This document shows, in pieces, positions 1 through 12,081 of a stretch of DNA of 64,000 nt (positions are counted from its first letter, which is position 1; the number at the start of each line of letters is the position of its first letter). The stretch covers positions 26,925,351 to 26,989,350 of the forward strand of contig JAYGXS010000004.1 in NCBI GenBank assembly GCA_036362985.1, written 5' to 3'. Made by a program: the position numbers and the translations under genes. Source of the stretch: Ligula intestinalis. Taxonomy: Eukaryota; Platyhelminthes; Cestoda; Diphyllobothriidea; Diphyllobothriidae. The notes under the pieces are model-generated. The model was not told the origin of the DNA. It ran no database searches and worked only from the letters and a program-made list of their open reading frames with translations.

Positions 1-239
1 CTCCTCTATGAACTTGTGTTTCATTGAATCCACGCCGGCATAGCGCACTTTGGCCTTGTGTTTTTTCACCTCCTTTGGCTCCAGTGCTGCGCCTTTCTCA
101 AACTTGTCACGCAAATTCGTGGTACGTCCCATGTGACCAGCGAGTGAGGCCGCCTCGGCAACATTGGCACTGACTTTAGTTAATTCGCCAGCCTCCTTCA
201 TGATCTCCGAGGTGGATTCTTTCCTATTCTTTTTATCAG
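1..239 (-). CDS. Partial exon, basic helical region, probably downstream part of the LIM-domain gene
   Basis: Read on the minus strand, this is open from a candidate acceptor CAG (complement of 240-242, after a pyrimidine-rich tract) to the window edge. It starts with two bases of a split codon and then has 79 whole codons. The peptide is lysine/glutamate-rich and looks helical; it includes KEAGELTKVSANVAEAASLA, GRTTNLRDKFEKG and KVRYAGVDSMKHKF. I do not recognise the family; the LRDKFEKG stretch is reminiscent of cytoskeletal adaptor proteins, but that is only an impression. Codon use and composition stand out from the AT-rich DNA beside it. It lies downstream, on the same strand, of the LIM exon at 7828-7946, and could be the same gene, although the phases (2 out, 1 in) require at least one unseen exon between. 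It could also be a separate gene. Confidence 0.6.
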
Positions 240-719
240 CTGCTTCGATCAGAGCAAGTGGAGAGGGAGTTGCGGTAAAGGGGATAGTTACTCTCAAAAA
301 GCGATCAAATAGTTAGAAGGCTCTGAGTAGGCCCTTAAAGAGTTGTCCAGAATGCTGAATTTATTCCGGTAAAATGAGGTGGCGATTCAAAAGCAAATTT
401 AATAAGAAATCTACGAACAACAATGCCTTATTGTGAACAGATAATGCGCTGAAATTCAACAGCTTGGTGGGAGTTAAAAAGAACGGATACCCAGAACTTT
501 ATTCACGAAAAAAGCATACTGCAAGTAATAGGACAACACATTATTATAAATGTGATCCATTATATCGATCCTAAGATGATTACTTCAAGATTGGAATGTA
601 ATAATACAACACTATCCTTTAGAGTAGGGTAACATTTAAGTGGTTTGCTCCCCTTAGATACTTATAGCCCCAGAATTCTTTCTAACGTGACCAGTGGTAT
701 TAGTTCAGTCTGGTTTTTC

Positions 720-910
720 CTTTATTTTATAAATGTAACAATAGTTTTAGTTTTCTTAGTTTTTATTAGCTTGGTTAGTTTAGTTTGGTATACAGAAGTT
801 ATTTTAGTATGTTAATTTCACGTTCACGGTTCCTTAATAGCCTAAAAGCTAAACTACACCTGAAAGTGAACTAATAAACTAAACTAAAACTAAAAATGAA
901 AATTAACCAC
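720..910. repeat. Low-complexity inverted repeat (TTTAGTTT-type arms)
   Basis: The left arm (about 735-795) is a run of TTTAG/TTAGTTT words and the right arm (about 850-905) is a run of the complementary AAACTAAA words, with about 60 bases between. The arms could fold back. A similar T/AG-rich run occurs near 41010-41095. Confidence 0.5.
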
Positions 911-2772
911 AGAACTAGGGTGTAGGAGTATATGATGATGACGACCAACTTGCATTTACCCAAATAAGTAATCGAGAGTTCAATATAACAGCGGTGCAAG
1001 GAGAGCACTTTCATTGGTTGGCGTATTGCGCACTCCCGTATATACTGTGTCTTAATAAGTGCTTCGAAAAAATCAGATTATTGTGTCTAGTAACTTGAGA
1101 ATTGTTCGAAGTTAACAGTTTTGTTTCCAGTTGCGAAAGCTAATTGCCATGCCAAATTTGAAAGGTATACCTAAAAACATTATTTGGTTACGTTGCATTG
1201 CCAATGCAGTTTCCGAAACCTCAACAGAGTCGTCGACTTATTTTTTAGCAGGTTTCCCAGATAGATGGGTGCATTTTTATTTAAATGGCACGGTAAAGGT
1301 TGTGCATTTCAATTTATTTTTTCCCATATTAAAGGCAGATTTTACGCATGTATACTTCAACATAAAAAACGCGATTCCCCCTTAAAGCTTCTGGTACATA
1401 TCGATTAGATTTTCCGGGTTTTCAATATTAATTATTTCGTATTTTGTACAATGTTGTCCACTTACGAACGTTTCTTTTAAAGTGTGAGTTTCCATAGTCA
1501 GCTTGTAACAACTTAAGTTGCCCCTGATTGAAATGCTTATTGCAGTTATTTTCACCAAAATTCCCTTTAACTATTTCTATTGATGAAGATCATAGGATAA
1601 CGTTTGTCTGCAAGGCAAAAAATAAATGTGAGCATTCATGGGAGATGTCATACCATTTCCATGTTAATCGTATCCAGCGCAGTCATTCCTAACTTTTTCC
1701 GCATTTAATCATAACAATGAAGTTTTACGGGGAACCAAAACAGATTCGTTGTTTATATATCTTGTGTGATTTAAGCATATCGCCTAATGTTTTAACTTCA
1801 GGGAAGTACTTTGTTTGCGAAATTTTTCTCCCTTACTGTCCTTCAAATGCTTAAGTATAAATTATGCCAAAGACAATAAAAGCTCTGTGAACTTATCGCA
1901 GATCAAAAGCATGTAGTGCTTTGCACAACCGTAATATCTCTCAAAAGCATGTGAGAGATCTGCTGAGAAAGTACGTTTTGAGATTGACAATCGCTCAAAG
2001 TCACGATGCTGCATCGTAGTTTGAAGAGTAAGAACCCCTTAGACTCCAGTTAACAGTACGATGTAGAGCGTTATTCTCTGTCTAATTTACCTTTTTCTTC
2101 GCCTACTTGAAAGTGTACGACGTCCTGGACCCTATCAACATAAGCATAAATACGACTGCTCTATGATGTGTCTGCTTACACAAATTGCTATTCACATCCT
2201 CGTCTGTCAGCTAAGGCCACTCGTACATTGGCCTTGCGGTCGGATCTAAAGCCGTACTATTCTAATTAAGATTTGATGCAGTGACCGTAGGGTAGTTACT
2301 CCTTCTTAATACTTCCGTTGGTAATATTTGTTCTATTTTATCTGGAAGTATACACCTGTGCGTATTTGAAGGCTCAAGTAAATAAACTGGAAGGTTTGGT
2401 AATCGATTAATACTTCACCCTTAATCTCAGTTTAAAATATTAACCTAGAAAGCCACGCTAGGGCATACCATTTTCAGAAACGAAAAGGTGGTGTAAAATA
2501 GGCCACTAGCCCACAATTTCCTTGGCTATGCTAAATAGCAACACTGGTTTATTTACAAACATATTTTAAGGCGGTCAAATTTTCCTGATCAGTAGAAAGC
2601 GGCATACACGTCCATAAAACAAGCTACTCGCGGTTTTATTCCCCCACCCAAAGTTCACCCTAATGTGTAGAATATAAACAACTAGAAATACTGCTTGACT
2701 TACCATATATTTTTTGATGGAAATCAAAAAATATGAGAAGCCGTCCGAACTTGGCAACTCCCATGCTTAAAG

Positions 2773-2985
2773 ATGACAGTGCACCGATTTAATATTCTGT
2801 TTTTGTTTCTGTTGCTACAAATAGCTGACTTCATTCAAATTTGTACATCTTTTCAGATAAATGTAACTTCTGAGGCCCAACACGTAAGCAAAGTGGCAAA
2901 CAAAATTTTATCAAAATTATGCAGAGAGTCGTTGAAGGCTCAATCCATCCTGAACGTATCAGGTGTGTATAGGTTCGGAAAATAA
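2773..2985 (+). CDS. Candidate small secreted protein or exon, unrecognised
   Basis: A 70-codon reading frame starts at an ATG and begins with a signal-peptide-like segment (FNILFLFLLLQIADFIQIC), followed by an amphipathic helix-like stretch (SEAQHVSKVANKILSKLCRE). A good acceptor (TTTTCAG, ending near 2856) and a donor-like CAG|GTGTGT near 2961 bracket the second half, so it could instead be an internal exon. No homology is recognised and chance is a serious alternative. Confidence 0.2.
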   Translation: MTVHRFNILFLFLLLQIADFIQICTSFQINVTSEAQHVSKVANKILSKLCRESLKAQSILNVSGVYRFGK

Positions 2986-5900
2986 GCTTCGAACTTTCTT
3001 GACCCTTGCTACTTTCAGTGTATCATCGTTTGCAAACGCAAAGTACACTAAAGGTTAAGTGGAAATCGCGCGTCTGTCCTACAGAATACTCCCGAAGTCA
3101 ACTGAAAGCGCTGTGATCGACAGTGTCGTGGGCAAGGAGCGCTGCCCCAATGATCACGTGGCGCGGAGGCAAATGTCGAATGTAAAGACACAGGTCGTGT
3201 ATCACATAATTGTACCAGAAATAAACCACAGACAACTATTCGAGCATCTTCATCTCTGTTATTCACAGTACCAGCAGTACCAGATTGTATTGATTCCTAA
3301 ATGTATAATACTTGTTCGGTTCCTTTAAATATGAACCCTTTTCACCCACTTCTGTAGTCTGACACATTTTCAAAGGCTTCATTTAAATTGGAAACAGTTG
3401 GAAGTGTTGATTTAAGGCTCAATTTAAATTGCGCTATATCGACGAATAATTCCACTATTTTCTATCAAAGCTTAGTCAAACTAGAGCTGGCCTATAGGCT
3501 CGCTTTTCAGAATAAAATAAGTCCTAAGATGACTTTACCATGGATTTCTCTGACTTTTGAAGTCCAGGTAGCCAGTCAGCCCGGTTAACGGAAATATTAT
3601 CTAAAAAGAAACCGATTTGATCGCTCGGACAAGAATGGTATTCGCCTGGCGTTTCGAAATAAACGTCAAGCGAAAAAAAATATTTTCCCAGCGATCACAT
3701 CTGTTTCTTCCCCATCATTTTCTGCGATCCGAATTTTCGCTTTGATTGGAAATTTTTTTCCCTTGGACCTACTTAGGTACCAGTTGTCCATTTCGATGGA
3801 ATAATTAAATATTTGTCCAGAGACAATGACTTCCAGAGATATGCAGGTTCTTGTCTGAACTTAACCAAAACTGCATAAACAAAGGTTCCGGCCCACCGAC
3901 GACGGTGAGTGTAGTCAGGTGTAAGCAAAATCGTTAACGGCGACGTATGAGAATGCTCATTTTAATGAAAAAGATGTAGATCTGCTTTTTCTGAAAACCT
4001 CGTAGTTGACAAGCAAATACTTACGTCATACGTTCACTCAGGGACACACCATTCTTAGTCCGAAATTTCTTCGGCACCCATAAACGCAAAACAAGTCTAT
4101 GATCACCGAACATCTTCAGTTGCTCATGTTGGGAGAGATACTGAAATAGATCGTCTCAACTCCGAGAAGAAAAGCTTGTCAGTTTTTTGTATTTTTGTTT
4201 GATCACATCTCGCAGGCCAATGTTTCATAATAAAAGCCGTTATTCTATCAAAAGTAGTTAAGACAAGGATTGATATAAGGATTGATGCCTTTTCGTGGGA
4301 AAGTGGCGAAGGAAACAACTTTTCAGCTTGAATAGAATGCATGGTTTGAGTTCAACCAAAGATTATTTAATTTGAGCAGACTGTGAAAGAAATGGTTGAT
4401 ACGAAGACGTTCCTTGTCGTTGAAAACCCAGGCGTCGTTATTAAAATCTTGATGGAGGGTACATTGACTTTTATTTATAAGGCCTGCGGATTCATTTTTA
4501 TCATCAATTTTGTGCAAACCACCATTAACCTATGCATACTCATAACCGCCGTAGATTAGGAATCCAGTGTGCTCTTAAAAACACGACTTAACCTGACAAA
4601 GTGGATTAACGTTTGCTGCCAAAGCGTAATGGTTAAAGAATATAAAGGTACTGATGAAGGTCACAATATGTTAGTTATACCTGATCAACCCAAAGTTAAC
4701 CAGTATGAAAAAAATTCAAATATTATCTTAAGAATTATATCCAAGAGAATTAAGATGCTTTGCCTGAACAGAATACCAACGAGTGTCCTCACTACAGTTT
4801 ATTTCTATTCATATAAGTCTCCCTCGCATACGCCAGTTGACTTACCGGCAGCTAGAAAGGAATTGAAAAAAAACTGTCAGTTTATTATAAAATGCTCATA
4901 ACACATGCATTTAAATGCGCATTCCCATTGCGTTCACGCATTCTGCGCTAGATATAGCGTTCACTTCATGCTGAAAACAGAATGTCACACATTCTTCAGG
5001 GTGCGGACAGTATTTTATAGTTGGCCTAGACAGGGATGAGTTTGGAGGGCTGGTCCGAGTGAGCGGGCCACTTGAAGTCTGAGTGACGTTGACAAGTCCA
5101 CTTGTTATTGCAGCGTATCGCAAAGGTGGAACTAGAAGATCGGAAAGGGCAGCTTTGAGTGAGTGACCATTCAGTATGAGTTTTACCAAATATAACAGAT
5201 AATACAATCTTTGTATCAGTAACGATAACAGTATAATGTTACAAAACGTAGTTACTCTGAGATAAACTGGACGTTTTAAGCAATTATTTCTGGAATAAAT
5301 CTCGTTCATCTGCGTGTTAGCACATCAAATCCAGCGTTAGGTCTCTTTTCCATAGGATACCAGTCCAGAGTGAATGGCATATTTACCATCAATCTTCAGT
5401 CTTACTCTGCATAAAGGTTTAGTGCCATATTTTCTTTCTGTCCACTAGGATCCACGTGACAATTGCACATTTAAAAGACAATCTAATATAACAATTATAA
5501 ACTTTAAGAATGACTTTGCGGAAACTATGCTCCAGGTCTGCCAAGTGTCAGTATCGAACAGTAATCTGTTCAGCCACAACAGCGTTCAATTTATCTTAAC
5601 TTTGCAATCAATATAGCGTACAGTAAATACATAATGCACGTTGTAAAAGGCAAAGACCGAGTAGGTTTCAGTCTCCAACCATATTTTCTCGATTAAGAAG
5701 AGTTCTGGAGTTCGAATTTAATGCAAACAAAAATTAAAACTTTCCTCATTCTGCAGTAGTGGAACTCCGGATCTCTGAGAGTGATAGCAGCAGCAGAAAG
5801 TGACTGCGAACCCACATATAAGAGTGAAAATGCAGAACTATGGCAACTGCGTGGACTGGGAATGGTTTGAAGGTAAGTCCTTTCTCCACGATTCCGCACC

Positions 5901-6289
5901 CAACGCCGTCCATGGCAATTATACTGCCAGTGAACAGCCCTCATGGCTGTAAGCGGAAGAAATATGAGAGGATGCATAACACCTAACGACTTTTGTCTTT
6001 TTTTAGGGGAGCAAAACAGCTGAGTCTTTTTGCGCCTGCTTTTCTGTCTCCCAAAGAACATTAGAGCTGGACTTTACTTGACTACTTGGAACTTTGGCAT
6101 TTCACCGGTAGTCTTCGACAGTTACGAACAAGTGCTGACGACGAAGTGGATTGCAGTTTCCACTTCTGCCTTGTTTGTCAGAGTCTGTAACCCAGGTGAA
6201 TAGCGCAGTGTTGTGCTATAGTTTGGGTGGACGCTATAACAGAGCACAAAGGCAAAAGGGAAGGCTCCTGTATCGTTTTCAAATGACGG

Positions 6290-7375
6290 TGGGTTAGTAA
6301 AAAGCACCAAACTACGGCATAAATAGCTGCCAGCTACAGTATGGCAGGTGTTGCAAGCAACAGTCCACAATTTGAAAAAGACCGGTAAGCAATCGCAAAA
6401 AAACATTGAGTAGGGCTGCAATACCGTTTATCATGCAACCCAATTTCAGTTATTTTCAGTCACGTTAGGATGCCGACTCTGTGAGGAGCTTCTTTCTGAC
6501 CGCTTCGAAAATGTCAATTCTGTAAAAAATGGCAGCTTAATAAGTATGCATTTTTATCATTGATTTTGACTGCCTTTATAAATTTAACTATATTGATCGG
6601 AGAGCACGCATGAAAAAATCCTCTCTTGTACTTGTTCAATAGAAAATTACGCCTTCTTTATACAATATTCCTAAAGGAAGTGTTACCTTCGGTTTTAAAA
6701 AAGTTTCTTAATTGCAAAATGATTTTGAAACTTACTGACTGCTAGAACTGAAATAAAGTTTTACAAGCTGCACGCTGTCTTCATTTTGTTTAGGGAAAGG
6801 TACGTTCTTGTATACGGTCTGAGGAAGTGTTTGCATGACTCTCATCGAATTTTGCAATAGACATGGGTTATGCTTTATATATCAGTGGCAGCATTAACAA
6901 ATTGATGCCTACGATAAACTGTGAATGAACACCGCACAGTCATAAAACACTCAAAATTTGAAATTTTTAAAACCGAAGTAAACCCTTCCCTTAAGAATAC
7001 AATGCTAAGAAGGCGTAATTGCCTATCAAATAAGTACAATAGAGGATTTTTTCGTGCATGCCGTCCATAAAATATATTTGAATTTATAAAAACAGTCAAA
7101 ATCAATGATAAAAATGCATACAAATTAAGCTGCCATTTTTATCGGATCGAAATTTTGCGCAGCGGTAACAAAGAAGCTCATCATAGAGTTGGCATCCTAA
7201 CGTGACTGAAAATAATTGAAATTGTGTTGCATGATAAACGGTATTGCAACCCTACTCAAGGTTGTTTTGCGATTGCTTGCCAGTGTTTTTAAAATTGTGG
7301 ACTGCTGCTTGCATCACTCGCCATACTCTATGTGCTGACCATTCAGGCTTAGATTTAGAGCTCTTTTTTTATCTT
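6290..7375. mobile_element. Foldback element with ~400-bp imperfect inverted arms
   Basis: The segment at about 6290-6720 reappears as reverse complement at about 6945-7375, around a ~225-bp spacer. Matching landmarks include the cagtccacaattt block (6361, and in complement near 7300), atgataaacggtattgcaacc (7230-7250, versus its complement near 6420), tcacgttaggatgcc (6461, versus its complement near 7190) and gccttctt/aagaaggc near the inner ends. No transposase frame is visible. It looks like a palindromic non-autonomous transposon or an inverted duplication inside the intron. Confidence 0.7.
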
Positions 7376-7827
7376 TATCCCCACTCTTCCTTCTTTTCCT
7401 CTGTGACCGTAGTAATGAGTTCCGGAAGACAACTGAAACATTTGCCAAGACGTAGGAGTGTGCGTACAAATGTGCCGGATGCATTTTCAACGTGTATTTT
7501 GTTTTCATTGAAGGTATGAAGGCCGAGTCTCTGCCTGTGACCAATCTCTCTGACTATCGATACTGCGAGTCCTGGGAAGTAATTAAGAAGGCGTAAACAT
7601 GATTGCTTGGACAAGAACTTTCTTTGCCCAACGTTTCAAATTCCTTATCGAACTGATAATCGGAAATTGCAGCAGAAAAACGGGTCCATTGTTATCTTTG
7701 GTGATGGGTTCGAGAAGGAACCTGAAATTTCAGGTGATAAACATTTATTGTCCCAACGATCGGGTCTACTTCTTCTCTCTAACTGTATCAACTCTTTGTG
7801 TTAGCTAGGAGTCTCAGGCGAACTTAC

Positions 7828-7946
7828 GAGAGTTCTTCCCCACAGATGGCACACTTGAAGCAGAACCGGTGGAAGATATCGTTTAGTAGTTCCATCCTCT
7901 CCTTGATGTCCACATATTTTCCGCAGGCTTTGCAACTTATTGCAGC
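7828..7946 (-). CDS. LIM-domain exon (first zinc module and start of second)
   Basis: This 119-bp exon lies between a polypyrimidine-CACACAG acceptor and a GTAAGT donor on the minus strand. It encodes 39 residues plus two bases. The ligand spacing fits the first part of a LIM domain: C5-x2-C8-x17-H26-x2-C29-x2-C32-x2-C35, with the IFHRFCFKC core typical of the family. LIM domains bind two zinc ions and mediate protein-protein contacts, commonly in cytoskeletal or nuclear adaptors. The remaining ligands must lie in the next exon (outgoing phase 2), which I could not locate. The incoming phase is 0, matching the upstream exon at 11857-12081, so the two can splice in frame directly. This is the most confident coding exon in the window. 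Confidence 0.9.
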
Positions 7947-10900
7947 CTGTGTGAAAGATTTTTAAAAAAAAGTTTAAGCGTTCGAGGAATTACTTAGCAT
8001 ATATTGGAGTGCAAATATGAAAATCATTATTTGAAGGGGTAATCTTATTAAACCGCAATTTCCTAAAAATCCCTACTGTAAACTATGCTGCAGTATATAG
8101 ATATAGAGTTGTCTACAGTTGTATAAGGGCCTACGTCAAAAGGGTGCTAGCAACAGCCGAGACAGTGACTAAGTGGCTGGTGAATCGATTGCAGTGCTGT
8201 CAGAATACACTAATACAGATAATTTCTCTTCCGTGGCCAGGTGCCTGTTGCGTGTCCTGCCTACTACTGATAATAGCCTGATTCACTCCGAGCACGTGAC
8301 ATTACTGTCCAATCCGCGTACACAACCCATGACCAAAATTAACTTAAACAGCGAATCTACAAAGGGAAATCGTCATATGGTAAAACCCTGGTTGATCTTC
8401 AGTTCAGTTTTCTAAACCCACAGACATTCAGAACGGTCAGAGCATTTTCTTGTGGCATGTCTATTGACACATCAAATAAACGCAGCTGTTGGCTATTTTT
8501 TTAAACTTAAATTAGCTTTTCCCACAAGGTTACAATAACCCACCTTATGCAACAAGTGCCCTTCCCAGAAAAGAACGCAATAACTCAGTTTACCGTTGGC
8601 AAAACTAATATATTAACGATTAGCCAGATATTTGCCTGCTCGATCCCATGAACAAGAGGCAGGGGAATTATCTGATAGACAGACACACTATTTTCTAGCC
8701 ACTTTCCCTCCTGTCCTCTGACATTTGACGCGCAGGATCAAATTCCAACTGGGTCGACGCACTTAAGGTGGGCAGTCGCGCATAACTAAGTTTCAGCAAA
8801 ATTCCCGACTGCATCGCTCGGCGTTCTGAGCTTTTCACTATCCACGGGGGGAAATTGTCGCGTAAATGTGGAACACCGCCTTAAGAACAGAGCCTTTAAG
8901 GCTCTATATCAAGGTGGATATTAATAATAAAACTGTAGAATAATCATTTAATATTCACAACTGCCAAAACGCCGTCAGTAGCATACAAATTCTGACAGCA
9001 GAGGTTTTAGTTAAAAACCCACACACGCGCGTTTTGCCGATCTTGTGCCGTGGCTTTTTTTACTCCATTTTGCTGATCCCCACCGCATTCCGAGGTCATT
9101 CCTGTCACCAGATCGATGAACGTGTCGGGCGTAGGCTGACATGTATAACTTGCTAACTTTTTTTACAGAAGTCTATGCACTATCCAGAATAGTTGGGCAA
9201 TTTTTGGGACGAACCCAAAGCGTGTACCGGGTATTTATTTTGCCAACTTCGTACAGTTGGAGAAGCGTTAGATTGCAGAAATAAATAGATACCTATAAAA
9301 CATTTTTCTGAGGCCCAAATTGCAGTGTAGTCCACACATATTATCGGAATTCAGATGTCTCTTAATCAATTGTCTACATTAATCACCAGTGTTTCTTTAT
9401 TCGGCACTTACCTATCACTCACGGGTTAAAATGATTCGAGCAAGCAATGAATCTCTGTACCCCCTCCCCGCCTTCGTCACAATTTTTAATACTTTTCGTA
9501 AAATCAGCAAATTTTACTTCACTCGCGTCGTCCCCTCTTAAACGTTATAGGGGCAGGTCTTCTAAGACCAGTTTGTCAAGTAGATGACTTCACAATTTAT
9601 CGTAATTTAACTTCGTTAAAAAAACTGAAGCATTTTATTCCCGGAAGAAATTTGCTCAAAGCAAAGACGACGAGACTAGCAGAATTTAATGAAGTCATGC
9701 GATTTCGTGACTTCTTTTTCAACTGCAACAACCTAAGGACTGCATTTAAGGTCATACTCCGGGTGACAACCAGGTGTCTCCGGTGTGTTATGGAGGCCGC
9801 TGCAATATGGGTAAGAACCAGAACTCTCTAAGCAGCTGGATCACGTGATCAACCTCGCATTGTGATGCTAATGATCGGTAAACGCATTCCCCCCCCCACG
9901 TCTCCTCCATACCCGTCTGATCGACTGCTGTCCTGTTCTTTGCCTCCCCCTCCCCACAATCACGCTTGGCAGGCTCTCACTGTAACATGACCTGTCTCCC
10001 ACTCTTCCCTTTATCATGCGTACCCACATCTACGACCAATAACTCCTTCTCTATTTACCTATCAACTTTCAGCCTTCTAGGTCGATATTCAATTGGACAG
10101 TTTCTTTTATCTTTAAAATAGGCAACGACTGTAAGCAGCTGAAAAAGAGGCCACGAAATTACAGTAGCCGCCACAGACCATGCAATTTTCATAACTTTGT
10201 ATAAGTTTGATCATTACTCGAATACCAATGTGAATGCATTAAGGACGATTTAGAAAAAATAATGAACTGCATCAGGCATATAAGGTACTTGAAAGAAATA
10301 TAGGAATTACTGAGTGTTTGTAAAGATAAATAACATTTTCTCCATAATCCCCTGATTGTGGAGACATATAAAAGTGCTATAAATTAGAACAATACATTAA
10401 GACATTGTGTTTAATTGAAACTTGAAGCAACCACTTTCTAAACATAGAAAGAACTTTTGTATTTAAGACATTCTGTTAATTTTAGTCTTACTGGACAAGT
10501 ATTTATTGAATGTCATCAACAAAAGTGTGTCATAAATTTCCTTGTTTTTAATCTCTTCTTTGATAAATTTATAAATTCAGCACATGTTCGACGTTTACAC
10601 CAAAACCTTTTAAATGAGATAGATATAAGCAGCATTTACCAAAATAAAATGTTTTCCAATATAAGTATTAATGAAGATAGCAACGTTTTTGATATGCAGA
10701 AATGCTTCAAAACAGCAAAACACATTGTCGAGTGTAAATCTTGTCCGCACTGGAGTTGTGAAACTACTACTCCTAATATTAATTAAGAAACTTTTCATAA
10801 AAGGTTACCTCTTTGAAATTGCTTTGATTTAATATTCAGCTTACGAACTTCTGCGTTTATTATATTTTTCCAACGTAATGTTATAATAAAATTTGATAAT

Positions 10901-11856
10901 TTTGAGAATTTCTTTAAGTTTTCTGAAGATAAACAAATCAAATTGACTAGAGAGGAAAGAACATTTTGTGCTTTTTATAATGAATCACCTTACACATAAG
11001 AAGATTAATTCAATATTTAGTTATAAACTAGCAAATTCAAAAAAACATTGCCATTTTCTGAACTATTTATTATTCTTTCGTCTGTTACGTTTCTAAATAA
11101 AGCAAAAGAGGATCGTAAAGAATACAAAAACCATTGATTTCACGACTTACGCCAGATAAGGGCTACTTTGTTTTACACACTCGAGAACATGGGAGACATT
11201 TGGTTTTTATTGAAAGACATTCAAGGTTAATTGTTGCATTCAAACAAATAGTCTTTTGTTATTGAATTTTGTGCAAAAAGACTTCACCGAATAGCTAAAC
11301 ATAATATTTTTTAAATACACACCGTCAATGTTACTGCAAGCAAATTTGGTCCCTTTAACTTGGCTTCCTTTCAATCTTCAAAATTTTGGATACACTTTTC
11401 CAGTTCTGGAAGGGATAGTTTCTATACCTATTATACTTATTATGCAGTTCCTTCCTAGTTTTATCAACATTAAAGTGTAGTTTGGTTATCTCTTTCATAA
11501 TAGTACAGGATATTCATTCCATTTGAGACTACTCCCAATTTCCCCAAAACTAATGGCCTTTTCCTTTAGTAAACCGAACTAAAATGACGATTCAATCAAG
11601 TAAAAGGCTTTCTTAGCATTCAATAAACTGAATGAATTAAAATTCTGTTAATAAATAAATGCTTCAATACCAGGTCTAATTACATTATGAACGTTGCATG
11701 GTCATTGGCGACTTCTGTACATAATGTCATCGAATCCTGCCAGTCTCGTGGGCTTTGTTAAAAAACGTTTCTAAAAGGCTAAATCCGCGTTTTTCTTGCT
11801 ATTTAAAGACTTCACCTTGTACTGGTGTTATCTCCTAGCCAAGTTAACTTTCTCAC
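7947..11856 (-). other. Intron
   Basis: This probable 3.9-kb intron separates the LIM exon from the 75-codon exon upstream. It holds a PLE fragment at about 9600-10160 and very AT-rich DNA from 10160 on. A 109-codon plus-strand frame at 10457-10786 lacks an ATG start and coding-like composition, so I did not call it a gene. Confidence 0.6.
9600..10160 (+). mobile_element. Penelope-like element fragment (end of GIY-YIG region and 3' tail)
   Basis: The stretch around 9735-9775 encodes RTAFKVILRVTTR, matching KTAFKVVLRATTGR in the better copy at 52360 and the TAFQVI segment at 29.6-29.9 kb. It is followed by the same landmarks: aagcagctggatcacgtgatcaacctc, a C/T-rich tail, taggtcgatattcaattgga, and gaggccacgaaatt as at 51926. 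The reading frame is broken. The copy lies within an intron of the LIM gene. Confidence 0.75.
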
Positions 11857-12081
11857 CTGATTCTTCGAGCTCGAGAGTGGCCTCAGTGGTGGAACGTTGA
11901 GTGTTACTGGTGGTTGAGCGGCCTCGCCAGTATTTTCAATTTCACTCAACCGAGCAGAGGTTCGTGAGAAATTCTCCGAAATATTGTCACCCAAAGGCGG
12001 TGGCAGCTGGCTCACAAAACTCTCTGCAGGTCTTGCCCTCTGCAAAGTGTCCGGTAGCTGGAGGTTTTGGAATGCTGGAGA
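11857..12081 (-). CDS. Internal exon, proline/serine-rich linker of the LIM-domain gene
   Basis: Seventy-five codons run from an acceptor (GAG before TCT at 12081; an alternative CAG would start the exon at 12074) to a consensus donor, AATCAG|GTGAGA. The peptide begins SPAFQNLQLPDTLQRARPAE and ends PLRPLSSSKNQ; it is low-complexity and predicted disordered, with SQLPPPLGDN in the middle. With the 12081 start, both boundaries are phase 0. That matches the phase-0 donor of the exon at 18400 and the phase-0 acceptor of the LIM exon at 7946, so the three join in frame. The protein fits a disordered linker before a LIM domain. Confidence 0.65.

Larger units (their letters stand above)
240..7827 (-). 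other. Intron or intergenic DNA between two minus-strand exons
   Basis: AT-rich DNA with no convincing minus-strand exon. The second half of the LIM domain should lie here or beyond if the flanking exons belong together, but I could not find it. It contains a low-complexity inverted repeat near 720-910, a short possible secreted reading frame on the plus strand at 2773, and a large foldback repeat at about 6290-7375. Confidence 0.5.

Noticed and set aside
4569..4901. 110-codon plus-strand frame
   Set aside because: No ATG, no recognisable features, chance length.
5693..6061. 122-codon minus-strand frame, considered as an exon with the second half of the LIM domain
   Set aside because: No second-module cysteine/aspartate ligand spacing and no matching splice phase.
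10457..10786. 109-codon plus-strand frame
   Set aside because: No ATG start, strongly AT-biased composition, no domain or splice support.
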